Origin: JAIMBK01 sp040755975
GTDB lineage: Bacteria > Bacillota > Desulfotomaculia > Desulfotomaculales > Nap2-2B
Length of the DNA: 11,255 nucleotides
NCBI GenBank assembly: GCA_040755975.1
Contig: JBFLZY010000084.1
Location: forward strand, 1 to 11,255
Reading direction: 5' to 3'
This document shows, piece after piece, positions 4,895 to 11,255 of the stretch (positions are counted from its first letter, which is position 1; the number at the start of each line of letters is the position of its first letter). The notes under the pieces were generated by a model. It saw nothing but the letters and a program-made list of their open reading frames with translations. It made no database searches and was not told the DNA's origin. Position numbers and translations under genes: made by a program.

Positions 4895-7699
4895 CTACTG
4901 GACCGCCCGCTTTGGCTGGCTTGTCAACCTGATGGCGAATTTGACTGTTTCCACGAAGATCACCAGTGTAAAGCCGAGGATAATCGTAACTGCCCAGTCA
5001 ACTAAAGACAGGGGCACCAGGTGGAACGCCTTACTGACGCCAGGAATATACATAACGGCCAGGGTAAGTGCCAGCGAGCTGAGCACCGCCAGGTTGAGCC
5101 ATTTATTGCCAAACCAGCCGATTTTAAAAAGTGACTGGATTTCGTGGCGGCAGTTGTAGCAATTGAAAAGCTCAAAGATCACCAGCAGCGCCACGGTTAT
5201 TGTTTGTGCCTTGAGGATTAAGAATTCTTCCGGCCGGTAGCCCAAAGGGGCCGCGGATACATACGCTTCAGTCAGCCCGCCCGGTCCGCCGGTTTTCCAG
5301 TACCAATAGAAGACCGGCAAGAGAATGAGCGTCATCCAGATCCCCATCAGCAGCATGATCGAGACCACCCGGCGGGTGAAAATACTTTCTTTCGGGTCCC
5401 GCGGCGGGCGCTTCATAATCCCCGGATCGGCGGGGTCCACGCCCAAGGCCAGGGCCGGCAGGCCGTCGGTGATCAGGTTAATCCACAAGAGATGGATGGG
5501 GGCTAAAGGGATCATCCAGTTGAAAAGGGCGGAAAAGAAGCAGACCAGAACCTCGGTGATGTTGCAGGATAAAAGGTAAACAAGGTATTTTTTAATGTTA
5601 TCGTAGATGCCTCTACCCTCTTCCACGGCCTTGACGATGGTGGCGAAGTTGTCGTCCAGCAAAGTCATGTCCGCCGCTTCTTTGGTTACGTCGGTGCCGG
5701 TAATGCCCATGGCTACCCCAATGTCCGCTTTTTTCAGGGCGGGGGCGTCGTTTACACCGTCGCCGGTCATGGCCACCACGTGGCGGCGGGCCTGCCAGGC
5801 GTCTACGATCCGCATTTTATGTTCCGGGGAAACCCGGGCGTAAACGGCGGTGTCTTCTACCCGCGCAACCAGTTCTTCCTGGGTCAGCCGATCAAGTTCG
5901 CTGCCGGTCAGCGTAAATTGTTTCGCCTTCTCCGGCGTCAGAGCTTCCTGGGCAAACAGCCCCAGTTCAATCCCGATGGCCGTCGCCGTCAAGTGGTGGT
6001 CGCCGGTCACCATCACGGCTTTAATGCCCGCTTCCCGGCAGCTCTGGATGGCCTGCTTCGCTTCTTCCCGTGGAGGATCGATCATGCCGATCAGCCCGAC
6101 AAAAACCAGCTCTTTTTCAATTTCTTCCGCGTTGTATTCCTCTATTTCCGGAGGAAGGAACCGGTAGCCGGCCGCCAGGACCCGCAGTGCCCGTTTGGCC
6201 ATATCTTCGTTGATTTTCAGGACCGCTTCCTTTTCTTCCGCGGAAAAGTCAACTTCCTGATGATCTGTCCAGATTGCCGAACACTTTCGGAGAATTACTT
6301 CCGGGGCGCCTTTTACGAAGGCCAGCTTTTGCTCGCCGGCGCGGTGGATGGTCGTCATGCATTTACGTTCCGAATCAAAGGGAATTTCCCCGATCCTGGG
6401 CAGTTCCTGGCGCAGGCGACCCACGTCCAGCCCCGCCTTGGCGGCGGCCGCCACAAGCGCCCCCTCCGTGGGGTCGCCGACGATGGTCCAGCCGGCCTTT
6501 TCCCGGGTTAAGTAGGCGTCGTTGTTGACGGCGATAATTTTGCCGAGCAGGGCAAGGGCCGCTTCCCCGCTGGGGTCGACAGGGCGGTTCTGGTGGCGGA
6601 ACTCCCCTTTGGGCTCGTAGCCGGTGCCGCTGATTTCAAAAAGCTTTCCGTCGGCGTAAACTTCCCGGACGGTCATCTCGTTTCTGGTCAGCGTCCCGGT
6701 TTTATCCGAGCAGATAACCGTCGTGCACCCCAGGGTTTCCACCGCCGGCAGGCGGCGGATGATCGCCATGCTTTTTGCCATCCGCTGCACCCCGATGGCG
6801 AGAGCGCCCGTCACCACGGCGGGCAGGGCTTCCGGAACGGCCGCCACAGCCAGGCTAACCGCCCAGATGAACATGTCCAAGACCGGCTCGTGGCGGAAAA
6901 CTACTTCAATGAGGGTGACCACTGCCACGATCGCTAAGCACAAGATGCCCAGCCACTTGCCTACAACGGCCAGCCTTTGCTCTAAGGGGGTGGGGGGCGC
7001 TTCCACTTCCTGCAGCAGGCCCGCGATTTTGCCGAATTCAGTTTGCATGCCGGTGGCGGTAACCACCGCTTTTCCGTGACCGTAGGTGATGATCGTGGCA
7101 CTAAAGCACATATTTTTCCGGTCGCCGGGGGGAGCGTCCTCTTTTAAAACCACCCCGGCGTCTTTTTCCGTAGGAACGGATTCACCCGTCAGGGCAGCCT
7201 CTTCTGCTTTTAAATTAAGCCCCTCCAGCAGTCGACAGTCGGCGGGGACTTTATCTCCGGTATTTAAAAAAATGTTGTCTCCCGGTACCAACTCAGCTAC
7301 CGGCACTCTTGTTTCCTTGCCGTCCCTGATGACCAGGGCGGTCAGGGCGGCCATCTTTTTTAAGGCGGCCATGGCTTTTTCGGCCCGAAATTCCTGGATG
7401 AAACCCAAAATTCCGCAGGCCAGCACAATGACGAGGATGATCAGGGCGTCTAGCGTCTCTCCCAGCGCGGCGGAGATGATTACCGCGGCAATCAGGATAA
7501 GCATGAGCACACTGGTGAATTGGCGGAGGAAAAGTTTGACTGGGGAAATCTTCTTTTTTTCGGTAAGTTCGTTGGGTCCGTATTTTTCTAGTCTTTTTTT
7601 TGCTTCTTCGCTGGTTAAGCCCCTTTCTGGATCGGTTTCCAGCAGGCGCAAAACTTCTTCCTTTGTTAAAGCATGCCAGTTTAGATGATCATTCAACAC
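4895..7699 (-). CDS. P-type Ca2+-transporting ATPase (P2A, SERCA-like)
   Basis: Membrane ATPase that pumps Ca2+ out of the cytoplasm. 934 residues, full length. The N-terminal cation-ATPase domain (about 6-75) begins WHALTKEEVLRLL. TGES (171-174) is the actuator loop, PEALP (289-293) the M4 ion-site motif, DKTGTLT (332-338) the phosphorylation site (Asp332), KGAPE (463-467) the nucleotide-binding motif and TGDGVNDAP (645-653) the Mg2+/hinge motif. The SERCA Ca2+-ligand positions are all conserved: Glu290 in M4, Asn713 and Glu716 in M5 (CNITEV), Asn741 and Asp745 in M6 (NLITDG), Glu843 in M8 (FELFNCYN). This supports Ca2+ rather than Na+/K+ or H+, possibly two ions per cycle. The M4 motif has Ala for the commoner Gly (PEGLP). 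Start: GTG 7699 lies 3 nt from AAGGGGGG and the adjacent TTG 7696 lies 6 nt from it; either is possible. It is monocistronic and divergent from the zinc-ribbon gene. Confidence 0.95.
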   Translation of the reverse strand: MLNDHLNWHALTKEEVLRLLETDPERGLTSEEAKKRLEKYGPNELTEKKKISPVKLFLRQFTSVLMLILIAAVIISAALGETLDALIILVIVLACGILGFIQEFRAEKAMAALKKMAALTALVIRDGKETRVPVAELVPGDNIFLNTGDKVPADCRLLEGLNLKAEEAALTGESVPTEKDAGVVLKEDAPPGDRKNMCFSATIITYGHGKAVVTATGMQTEFGKIAGLLQEVEAPPTPLEQRLAVVGKWLGILCLAIVAVVTLIEVVFRHEPVLDMFIWAVSLAVAAVPEALPAVVTGALAIGVQRMAKSMAIIRRLPAVETLGCTTVICSDKTGTLTRNEMTVREVYADGKLFEISGTGYEPKGEFRHQNRPVDPSGEAALALLGKIIAVNNDAYLTREKAGWTIVGDPTEGALVAAAAKAGLDVGRLRQELPRIGEIPFDSERKCMTTIHRAGEQKLAFVKGAPEVILRKCSAIWTDHQEVDFSAEEKEAVLKINEDMAKRALRVLAAGYRFLPPEIEEYNAEEIEKELVFVGLIGMIDPPREEAKQAIQSCREAGIKAVMVTGDHHLTATAIGIELGLFAQEALTPEKAKQFTLTGSELDRLTQEELVARVEDTAVYARVSPEHKMRIVDAWQARRHVVAMTGDGVNDAPALKKADIGVAMGITGTDVTKEAADMTLLDDNFATIVKAVEEGRGIYDNIKKYLVYLLSCNITEVLVCFFSALFNWMIPLAPIHLLWINLITDGLPALALGVDPADPGIMKRPPRDPKESIFTRRVVSIMLLMGIWMTLILLPVFYWYWKTGGPGGLTEAYVSAAPLGYRPEEFLILKAQTITVALLVIFELFNCYNCRHEIQSLFKIGWFGNKWLNLAVLSSLALTLAVMYIPGVSKAFHLVPLSLVDWAVTIILGFTLVIFVETVKFAIRLTSQPKRAVQ

Positions 7700-7849
7700 A
7701 GGCCCCCCTTGTGTTTAACGATTATTCCGAAACAAAATCTCTAAAACCTTTGTAACACAACATTTTTAGTTTGGAGAAGGTTACCCCCTCCCTGTGGAGA
7801 ATTTCTCCTTTAATCCCAACCAAAACCAGGAAAGGAGGATAACCAACAT
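7700..7849. promoter_or_regulatory. Divergent intergenic region with a 13-bp dyad
   Basis: This region must hold the starts of both the Ca2+ ATPase (leftward) and the zinc-ribbon gene (rightward). GGAGAA-T-TTCTCC (7796-7808) is a perfect dyad, and a second GGAGAA at 7772-7777 can also pair with TTCTCC. No clear -35/-10 pair was found on either strand. AAAGGAGG at 7831-7838 is the ribosome site for the rightward gene. Confidence 0.35.
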
Positions 7850-8149
7850 TTGAATCGGAGAACTGCTCACAACCCGCCCTGCCCCAAGTGCGGATATTCC
7901 TCCCGGAAGAACGGGCATCAACCCGGTCCTGATGGCAGGGGGTATCAAAACTACCAGTGTGTCAATGCCGACTGCCGCCACCAGTTTCAACCGGACAGGC
8001 CCAAGGTGAAGAAGAAAGAACCAACGGTGCGTTGCCCCCTTTGCGGGCGGACGATGGAAGTATATAAGGTAAGAGCTTCCTACACCCGCTACCGTTGCTC
8101 GGGAAGGCAGAAAAAGCCTGCCACCATAAACTGGATTTACCTAAAATAG
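7850..8149 (+). CDS. Small double zinc-ribbon protein, InsA-like
   Basis: 99 residues, basic. Start TTG 7850, 11 nt after AAAGGAGG (7831-7838); the spacing is a little long, but no better start is present. Ribbon 1 has Cys11, Cys14, Cys37 and Cys42 in a CPKCG...KNG...YQC...CRHQF layout, typical of IS1 InsA-like and other transposase-associated zinc ribbons that bind DNA. Ribbon 2 has Cys62, Cys65 and Cys83 (RCPLCGRTMEVYK...YRCSGR) but no fourth Cys, so it is incomplete or the C-terminus is truncated or shifted. No DDE domain follows. It could be a stand-alone DNA- or RNA-binding regulator or a fragment of a transposase system. The gene is probable from its ribosome site and Cys pattern; no specific function is assigned. 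Confidence 0.65.
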   Translation: MNRRTAHNPPCPKCGYSSRKNGHQPGPDGRGYQNYQCVNADCRHQFQPDRPKVKKKEPTVRCPLCGRTMEVYKVRASYTRYRCSGRQKKPATINWIYLK

Positions 8150-8290
8150 GGTGCAAGACAACATATATTTGCAAGTACAAGTAAATTTTTGGTCACTATT
8201 TTCGCGTTTTAGAAAATCAGTCCAGTAATTTCAAGGTTTTGTGGGTTTCGGTATGCCAATTTCGGGTTTTTTTAGGGCTATTTTGCCGAA

Positions 8291-8492
8291 AGATGGGCTA
8301 GCACTAAAAAGACAAAGCTGCATACAAACAGGATAAAGAATATCGAACCAATCATGGAAGCACAATTTTTCAAACACTCATATGGCTCCCGGCCTATGAG
8401 AGACGCTTACATGGCATTGGAAAGAACAACGGATTATATGCCATAACACAGAGCACCATTGGATAATTGAAGGTGACATTAAAAGCTGCTTC
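8291..8492 (+). pseudogene. Fragment of a group II intron-type reverse transcriptase/maturase
   Basis: The frame through 8321-8440 gives NRIKNIEPIMEAQFFKHSYG then SRPMRDAYMALERTTDYM, which matches the RT block (I)xEPIxEAQFxxHSYGFRPxRxAHxAL of group II intron-encoded proteins. Removing one extra C (8441) carries on as HNTEHHWIIEGDIKSCF, the next block, ending in the GDI motif with the first catalytic Asp. Only about 60 residues of a ~420-600-residue protein remain. Homology ends at about 8492, 24 bp before the left end of the IS21-like element. The 5' edge is vague (about 8291-8321). No intron RNA domain V or the catalytic YADD block is visible. The family assignment rests on two adjacent motifs in the right order and spacing. 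Confidence 0.7.
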
Positions 8493-8520
8493 GTTGCATG
8501 TTACCTCATTATACCTGCAT

Positions 8521-8635
8521 ATTCCGACCCAAAACGACCACCCATTCCAATCTATTCCGACCACCGATTCCAATCCAAAACGATCACCCATTCCGCAGTA
8601 AATCGACCACCCATTCCGATTGATTGCGACCACTT
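8521..8635. repeat. Five contiguous 23-bp direct repeats at the left IS end
   Basis: Units start at 8521, 8544, 8567, 8590 and 8613, each exactly 23 bp, sharing ATTCC at the front and (C/T)GA(C/T)CAC near the end; the middle varies. They adjoin each other without spacers, so this is not CRISPR. IS21-family ends normally carry a few such units, thought to be transposase binding sites. The right end of this element has only two comparable units. Confidence 0.8.
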
Positions 8636-8686
8636 TTCGCCAACTGGTTGGAATTAGTGGTCGCATTGGTAGGAATTAGTGGTCGC
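8626..8686. repeat. Inverted inner repeat units of the left IS end
   Basis: GGAATTAGTGGTCGC occurs identically at 8650-8664 and 8672-8686 (22-bp period), oriented opposite to the outer units. GCGACCACT (8626-8634) is complementary to AGTGGTCGC (8656-8664), giving a 9-bp stem around the CAACTGGTTG segment. The same arrangement appears at the right end at 9334-9374. Confidence 0.75.
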
Positions 8687-8806
8687 TATCCTGCGGAATG
8701 AGCAAGCGGCGCATAAGACAACAAACCAAAGGAATTCCCTCCTCCGCCGATAAATTTAAGCAATAACTACCAACGGGAGGAGGATCCGATGCCCAAAAGG
8801 AGGTTG

Positions 8807-9198
8807 TTACACCTGCCGTAAAACTGGATCCGTCGTTTTGCGCCACTGCTGGTAGAGTTCACAAAAGCGGCTGTACTGGTAACCTTCGGAATGCTCCTGT
8901 TTATATTCCATCCACAGGAGTTGCAAGGTAACTCCTGTGCGACGGAGTTCCCGGTGAATCTGGGCAAAGTCGATCTCTTGGTGATTTCACCTGGGGAACT
9001 GGGCATTTCCCGGGAACAACAGGGCTTCCAGCGCAGCATCGTCAAGGTCTTCGGGCAGGGGCCAGGATAGACCTGCGACTTTCGCCCGCGCCAGGCAGTC
9101 ACTGACCGTACTAGGGGACAGGTTGCAGCACCGGGCAATTTGACGTGTGCTGAACCCTTTTTCCCATTTAGCCGTAAAATTTCTTTAATTTTACGCAT
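8807..9198 (-). pseudogene. istA: istA (IS21 transposase) N-terminal remnant
   Basis: IstA is the DDE transposase of IS21 elements and works with the ATPase IstB. ATG 9198 has GGGAGG 6 nt upstream. MRKIKEILRL is followed by a one-base deletion (an A lost from the run read as CTAAATGG, near 9165-9170). In the new frame WEKGFSTRQIARCCNLSPST and VSDCLARAKVAGLSWPLPED form the helix-turn-helix region. A TGA (8987-8989) follows FPGNAQFPR; the frame continues NHQEIDFAQIHRELRRTGVT then LQLLWMEYKQEHSEGYQYSR, FCELYQQWRKTTDPVLRQV and TAA 8807-8809. Homology then stops just before the expected HKAGEKxFVDYAG start of the catalytic domain. It is dead: frameshift, stop and loss of the DDE core. Confidence 0.85.
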
Positions 9199-9229
9199 AG
9201 ATAACCTCCCTCTGGGCATTTTTCTTATC

Positions 9230-9271
9230 CTCCCGTTGAAGTTTATTCTGTTAGGCATTCTGGAACGGGAG
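9230..9271. repeat. Inverted repeat upstream of istA
   Basis: CTCCCGTT (9230-9237) and AACGGGAG (9264-9271) are perfect complements around a 26-nt loop, 32 bp upstream of the istA start. It may be a leader structure or a chance match. AACGGGAG also occurs at 8773-8780 inside the element, on the other side of the istA remnant. Confidence 0.3.
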
Positions 9272-9437
9272 AATAAAACCTTTTTAGTCATTCGGGTTGT
9301 CTAGCGTCGCTACAGCTATTAGCTTTTTTATAGCCAATTCCAGGCAATTCGATCACCAATTCCAACCAGTTGCCTAAAAGTTTCCGGTTTCAATCGGAAT
9401 GGGTGATCGTTTTCGTTCGGAATATGCATTAATTAAT

Positions 9438-10943
9438 TCACACTTTTATAGATGTGCTATTATTTGATAACTTTCTAATTAAAAAAGCTTTTATGTAACC
9501 GAAGAGCATAACAAAAAGAGTTAATGCCAGTAATGTGGCAGATACAGGCCTTGTTAAAAAAAGCAATGGATTACGATGAAACATTAACATGGACTGCACT
9601 AAGGCCTTTTCTATAATAGGCCCCAAAATTAATCCCAACATTAATGGTACGGGGTCAAAGTTCCACTTTCTCATTAGGTAGCCGATTATTCCAAATAACA
9701 ACATAACCTTTACTTCGAACAAATTAGAATTTAAACTATAAGCACCAATACAACAAAACAGAAGTATTGTCGGGTAAAGATAAGCCCTTGGTATACGTAG
9801 CATAGCTACCCATATACTTATCAATGGTAGATTTAAAATTACTAGAAATATATTGCCTATATACATACTCGCAATAAATGCCCAAAATATATCGGGATAA
9901 TCTTTAATAAATAACGGGCCGGGATCAATCCCGTGTATAATAAGAGCCACCAACAACATAGCTGTAGATGCTGAAAAAGGAATACCTAATGATATTAAGG
10001 GGACCATCATACCAGCTGTAGCTGCGTTATTGGCAGATTCCGGGCCAACCACTCCTTCGATTACACCAGTTCCAAATTTTTCAGGATATTTTGATAAACT
10101 TTTTTCGATCTTATAGGAAACAAAAGTGGATAGTGTTGCCATCGGCCCGGGGATCAAACCAAGAAAAAAGCCCGTTGCCCCGCCTCTTAAACATGGGGGT
10201 AACATTTTTCTTAAATCAGCACCTGATGGAATTAAATCTCTCAGCCTTGTATGCCCTGCCACCTTTCTTGGGCCCTTTTCCAAACATGTGGCAATTAATT
10301 CAGAAATACCAAACAATCCCATAGCCACAGGCACGAATTCCAAGCCCAGAGACAAATTATATATTCCAAATGTGTATCGATTATGGGACGTCATTATGTC
10401 CATTCCAATGGTGCTAAACATAAGCCCTAAAAACATCATCATGCCTGCTTTAACTGGAGATTTTCCTGTTATATTACATAGAACAATTACACCAAACAAA
10501 GCAATGGCAAAAAATTCGGGGGGACCTATTTTAAGGGCAGCTCTTCCTAACGGTGGTGCTATAATGCTTAAAAACAAAACACCTATTGTTCCGGCAATCC
10601 AAGACGATATAGCAGCTAACGCCAAGGCCACACCGGCCCGGCCTTGAAGCGCCATCTGGTGTCCGTCAAGGCAGGTGACAACGCTATGGGCTTCACCCGG
10701 CAGATTTAACAAAATTGAAGTAGTCGAACCTCCATATTGGGATCCGTACCAAATTCCTGCGGTCATGATCAAACCTCCGGAGGGACCCAAAAATGAGGTT
10801 AGCGGCAACAGGAGCGCCATTGTCCCGACTGGCCCTATACCAGGCAATACTCCGACCAAAGTGCCAATAAACACCCCAACAAAGCAGGCCAGGAGGTTTG
10901 TTAGGCTTATTGCATCAATAAAGCCCTGGATTATATAATCCAC
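9438..10943 (-). CDS. tctA: Tripartite tricarboxylate transporter large permease, TctA
   Basis: 501 residues, normal family length. TctA is the large membrane subunit of TTT transporters, which use an ion gradient with small subunit TctB and a periplasmic or lipoprotein binder TctC to import citrate-like or other carboxylates. Motifs: GVLPGIGP (31-38), YGGSTTSILLNLPGE (70-84) and EGVVGPESANNAATAGMMVP (296-315), followed by LGIPFSASTAMLL; the pseudo-repeat of the first loop is GLIPGPMATLSTF (262-274). About 10-12 hydrophobic helices are visible. Start GTG 10943 with GGTGGT at 10951-10956, 7 nt upstream. The gene is visibly A+T-richer than the ATPase and MFS genes, consistent with separate acquisition. 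Upstream tctB is reduced to its C-terminus and no tctC is in view. The stop codon lies 9 bp from the IS21-type element. The substrate is not predictable. Confidence 0.95.
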   Translation of the reverse strand: MDYIIQGFIDAISLTNLLACFVGVFIGTLVGVLPGIGPVGTMALLLPLTSFLGPSGGLIMTAGIWYGSQYGGSTTSILLNLPGEAHSVVTCLDGHQMALQGRAGVALALAAISSWIAGTIGVLFLSIIAPPLGRAALKIGPPEFFAIALFGVIVLCNITGKSPVKAGMMMFLGLMFSTIGMDIMTSHNRYTFGIYNLSLGLEFVPVAMGLFGISELIATCLEKGPRKVAGHTRLRDLIPSGADLRKMLPPCLRGGATGFFLGLIPGPMATLSTFVSYKIEKSLSKYPEKFGTGVIEGVVGPESANNAATAGMMVPLISLGIPFSASTAMLLVALIIHGIDPGPLFIKDYPDIFWAFIASMYIGNIFLVILNLPLISIWVAMLRIPRAYLYPTILLFCCIGAYSLNSNLFEVKVMLLFGIIGYLMRKWNFDPVPLMLGLILGPIIEKALVQSMLMFHRNPLLFLTRPVSATLLALTLFVMLFGYIKAFLIRKLSNNSTSIKV

Positions 10944-10968
10944 TTTTTACACCACCTATGGACGATAT

Positions 10969-11121
10969 TTATATTAAGGTAACACCAAGTAGATCTATAA
11001 AAATATATTTTGTTACCCACGTTGTAACGGCACAATATATAAGAAGCTTTACGATATTATTTACTTTTAACATCTTGCCCATTAAGAATAAGGCGACAAA
11101 AGAAGCCAAAGAAAAATTCAT
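10969..11121 (-). pseudogene. tctB: C-terminal remnant of tctB (small TTT permease subunit)
   Basis: The minus frame from ATG 11121 codes for 50 residues: MNFSLASFVALFLMGKML, then KVNNIVKLLIYCAVTTWVTK and YIFIDLLGVTLI. Two hydrophobic segments and the ending (Y-x-x-F-x-x-LLGVxLx) match the last two helices of TctB proteins, which usually have about 140-180 residues and four helices. It ends 25 bp before tctA on the same strand, the normal gene order. An in-frame TAA lies upstream of the ATG, no ribosome site is visible, and none of the three minus frames between 11122 and 11255 reads as the missing TctB front. The gene was therefore probably cut near 11125-11150. A short expressed protein cannot be excluded. 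Confidence 0.65.
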
Positions 11122-11139
11122 TGAAACAATTTACACTTA

Positions 11140-11151
11140 GGACATTTGTCC
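11140..11151. repeat. 12-bp dyad at the tctB break point
   Basis: GGACA-TT-TGTCC is a perfect dyad just upstream of where TctB similarity is lost. Beyond it (to 11255) there is an open minus frame with a protein-like stretch (YMEFFNRTNVLSVNCF) that I cannot assign. It may be the edge of an inserted element; this is only a suggestion. Confidence 0.3.
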
Positions 11152-11255
11152 GGTTAAAAAACTCCATGTATCGCAGTATTTCTTTGTTTTTTGGGCATCC
11201 CCCCTTAGGTTGGTTTAAATATTTCTGTTGGTTAGAAGTTGCCGGTATAGCGGGA

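Larger units (their letters stand above)
8516..9428. mobile_element. Internally deleted IS21-family element (913 bp)
   Basis: The ends are 33-bp imperfect terminal inverted repeats (8516-8548 and 9396-9428; 30 of 33 bases match) that begin TGCATATTCCGA and end in CA, as in IS21-type elements. Each end continues inward into the same architecture: direct units of ATTCC...GAYCACC type, then the shared CAACTGGTTGGAATT, then units in the opposite direction. The interior keeps only a decayed istA 5' part on the minus strand; the rest of istA and istB (about 1.3-1.7 kb in complete elements) are missing. No target duplication is evident (left flank ...TTATACC, right flank TTAATTAA...). The right end stops 9 bp from the tctA stop codon. 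It cannot move on its own but could be mobilised in trans. Confidence 0.82.

Noticed and set aside
5780..6511. 243-codon plus-strand open frame
   Set aside because: It lies wholly antisense to the intact Ca2+ ATPase and has no domain pattern or ribosome site; it is a codon-bias shadow, as are the other plus frames in 4884-7688.
8521..8635. CRISPR-like array of 23-bp repeats
   Set aside because: Units are contiguous with no spacers, diverge from each other in the middle, and are mirrored at the other end of an IS21-type element.
8394..8666. 90-codon minus-strand open frame rich in Trp/Gly
   Set aside because: It is the translation of the 23-bp terminal repeats of the IS element and of the antisense of the RT relic.
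10126..10647. 173-codon plus-strand open frame
   Set aside because: Antisense to tctA and without coding character; a shadow of the real gene.
10958..11140. 60-codon plus-strand open frame
   Set aside because: The opposite strand carries a better match, the TctB C-terminal helices in the correct position before tctA.

Overview
The window most likely comes from an anaerobic, endospore-lineage Firmicute (class Clostridia, Peptococcaceae/Moorella-like). This is inferred from gene content: a double-cubane-cluster (2-hydroxyacyl-CoA-dehydratase-like) reductase, a DUF169 protein, strong AGGAGG-type ribosome sites, GTG/TTG starts, and a tripartite tricarboxylate transporter. I cannot name the species. 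By eye, base composition falls from fairly G+C-rich on the left (about 170-4020 and 4895-8150) to clearly A+T-rich on the right (about 8150-11255), so at least two blocks of different origin appear to be joined.

Layout. (1) 1-2575 holds decayed metabolic genes. A plus-strand double-cubane-cluster reductase gene (173-1358) carries a +1 frameshift, an in-frame TAG and a missing C-terminus. Convergent to it on the minus strand lie a DUF169 gene with no start codon and an in-frame TAA (1631-2410), and the last ~70 codons of a major-facilitator transporter with an in-frame TAG (1407-1613). (2) 2581-4023 is an intact 14-helix DHA2-type MFS exporter with a good promoter. (3) 4024-4894 is mostly non-coding. 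It contains a perfect 34-bp palindrome, a 13-bp-stem hairpin, and on the minus strand a small single-helix membrane protein gene running into the first ~32 codons of a thiolase (SCP2/lipid-transfer type) with an in-frame TAG. (4) 4895-7699 (minus) is an intact P2A-type Ca2+ ATPase, divergent from a small zinc-ribbon gene (7850-8149, plus). (5) 8150-9437 is a mobile-element graveyard: a frameshifted piece of a group II intron reverse transcriptase, then a 913-bp internally deleted IS21-family element with complete, elaborate terminal repeat arrays and a decayed istA 5' end. (6) 9438-11255 holds an intact tctA permease gene preceded by only the last 50 codons of tctB.

How the genes work together: three large genes are intact (MFS exporter, Ca2+ ATPase, TctA), and all look like stand-alone membrane transporters. 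Around them, enzyme genes that would need partners (double-cubane reductase without its ATP-dependent activator, thiolase, DUF169) are broken. TctA lacks intact TctB and TctC in view, so its function is doubtful unless partners are encoded elsewhere. I see no intact novel multi-gene system. The most notable structures are the hidden pseudogenes, the IS21 terminal arrays and the perfect palindrome.
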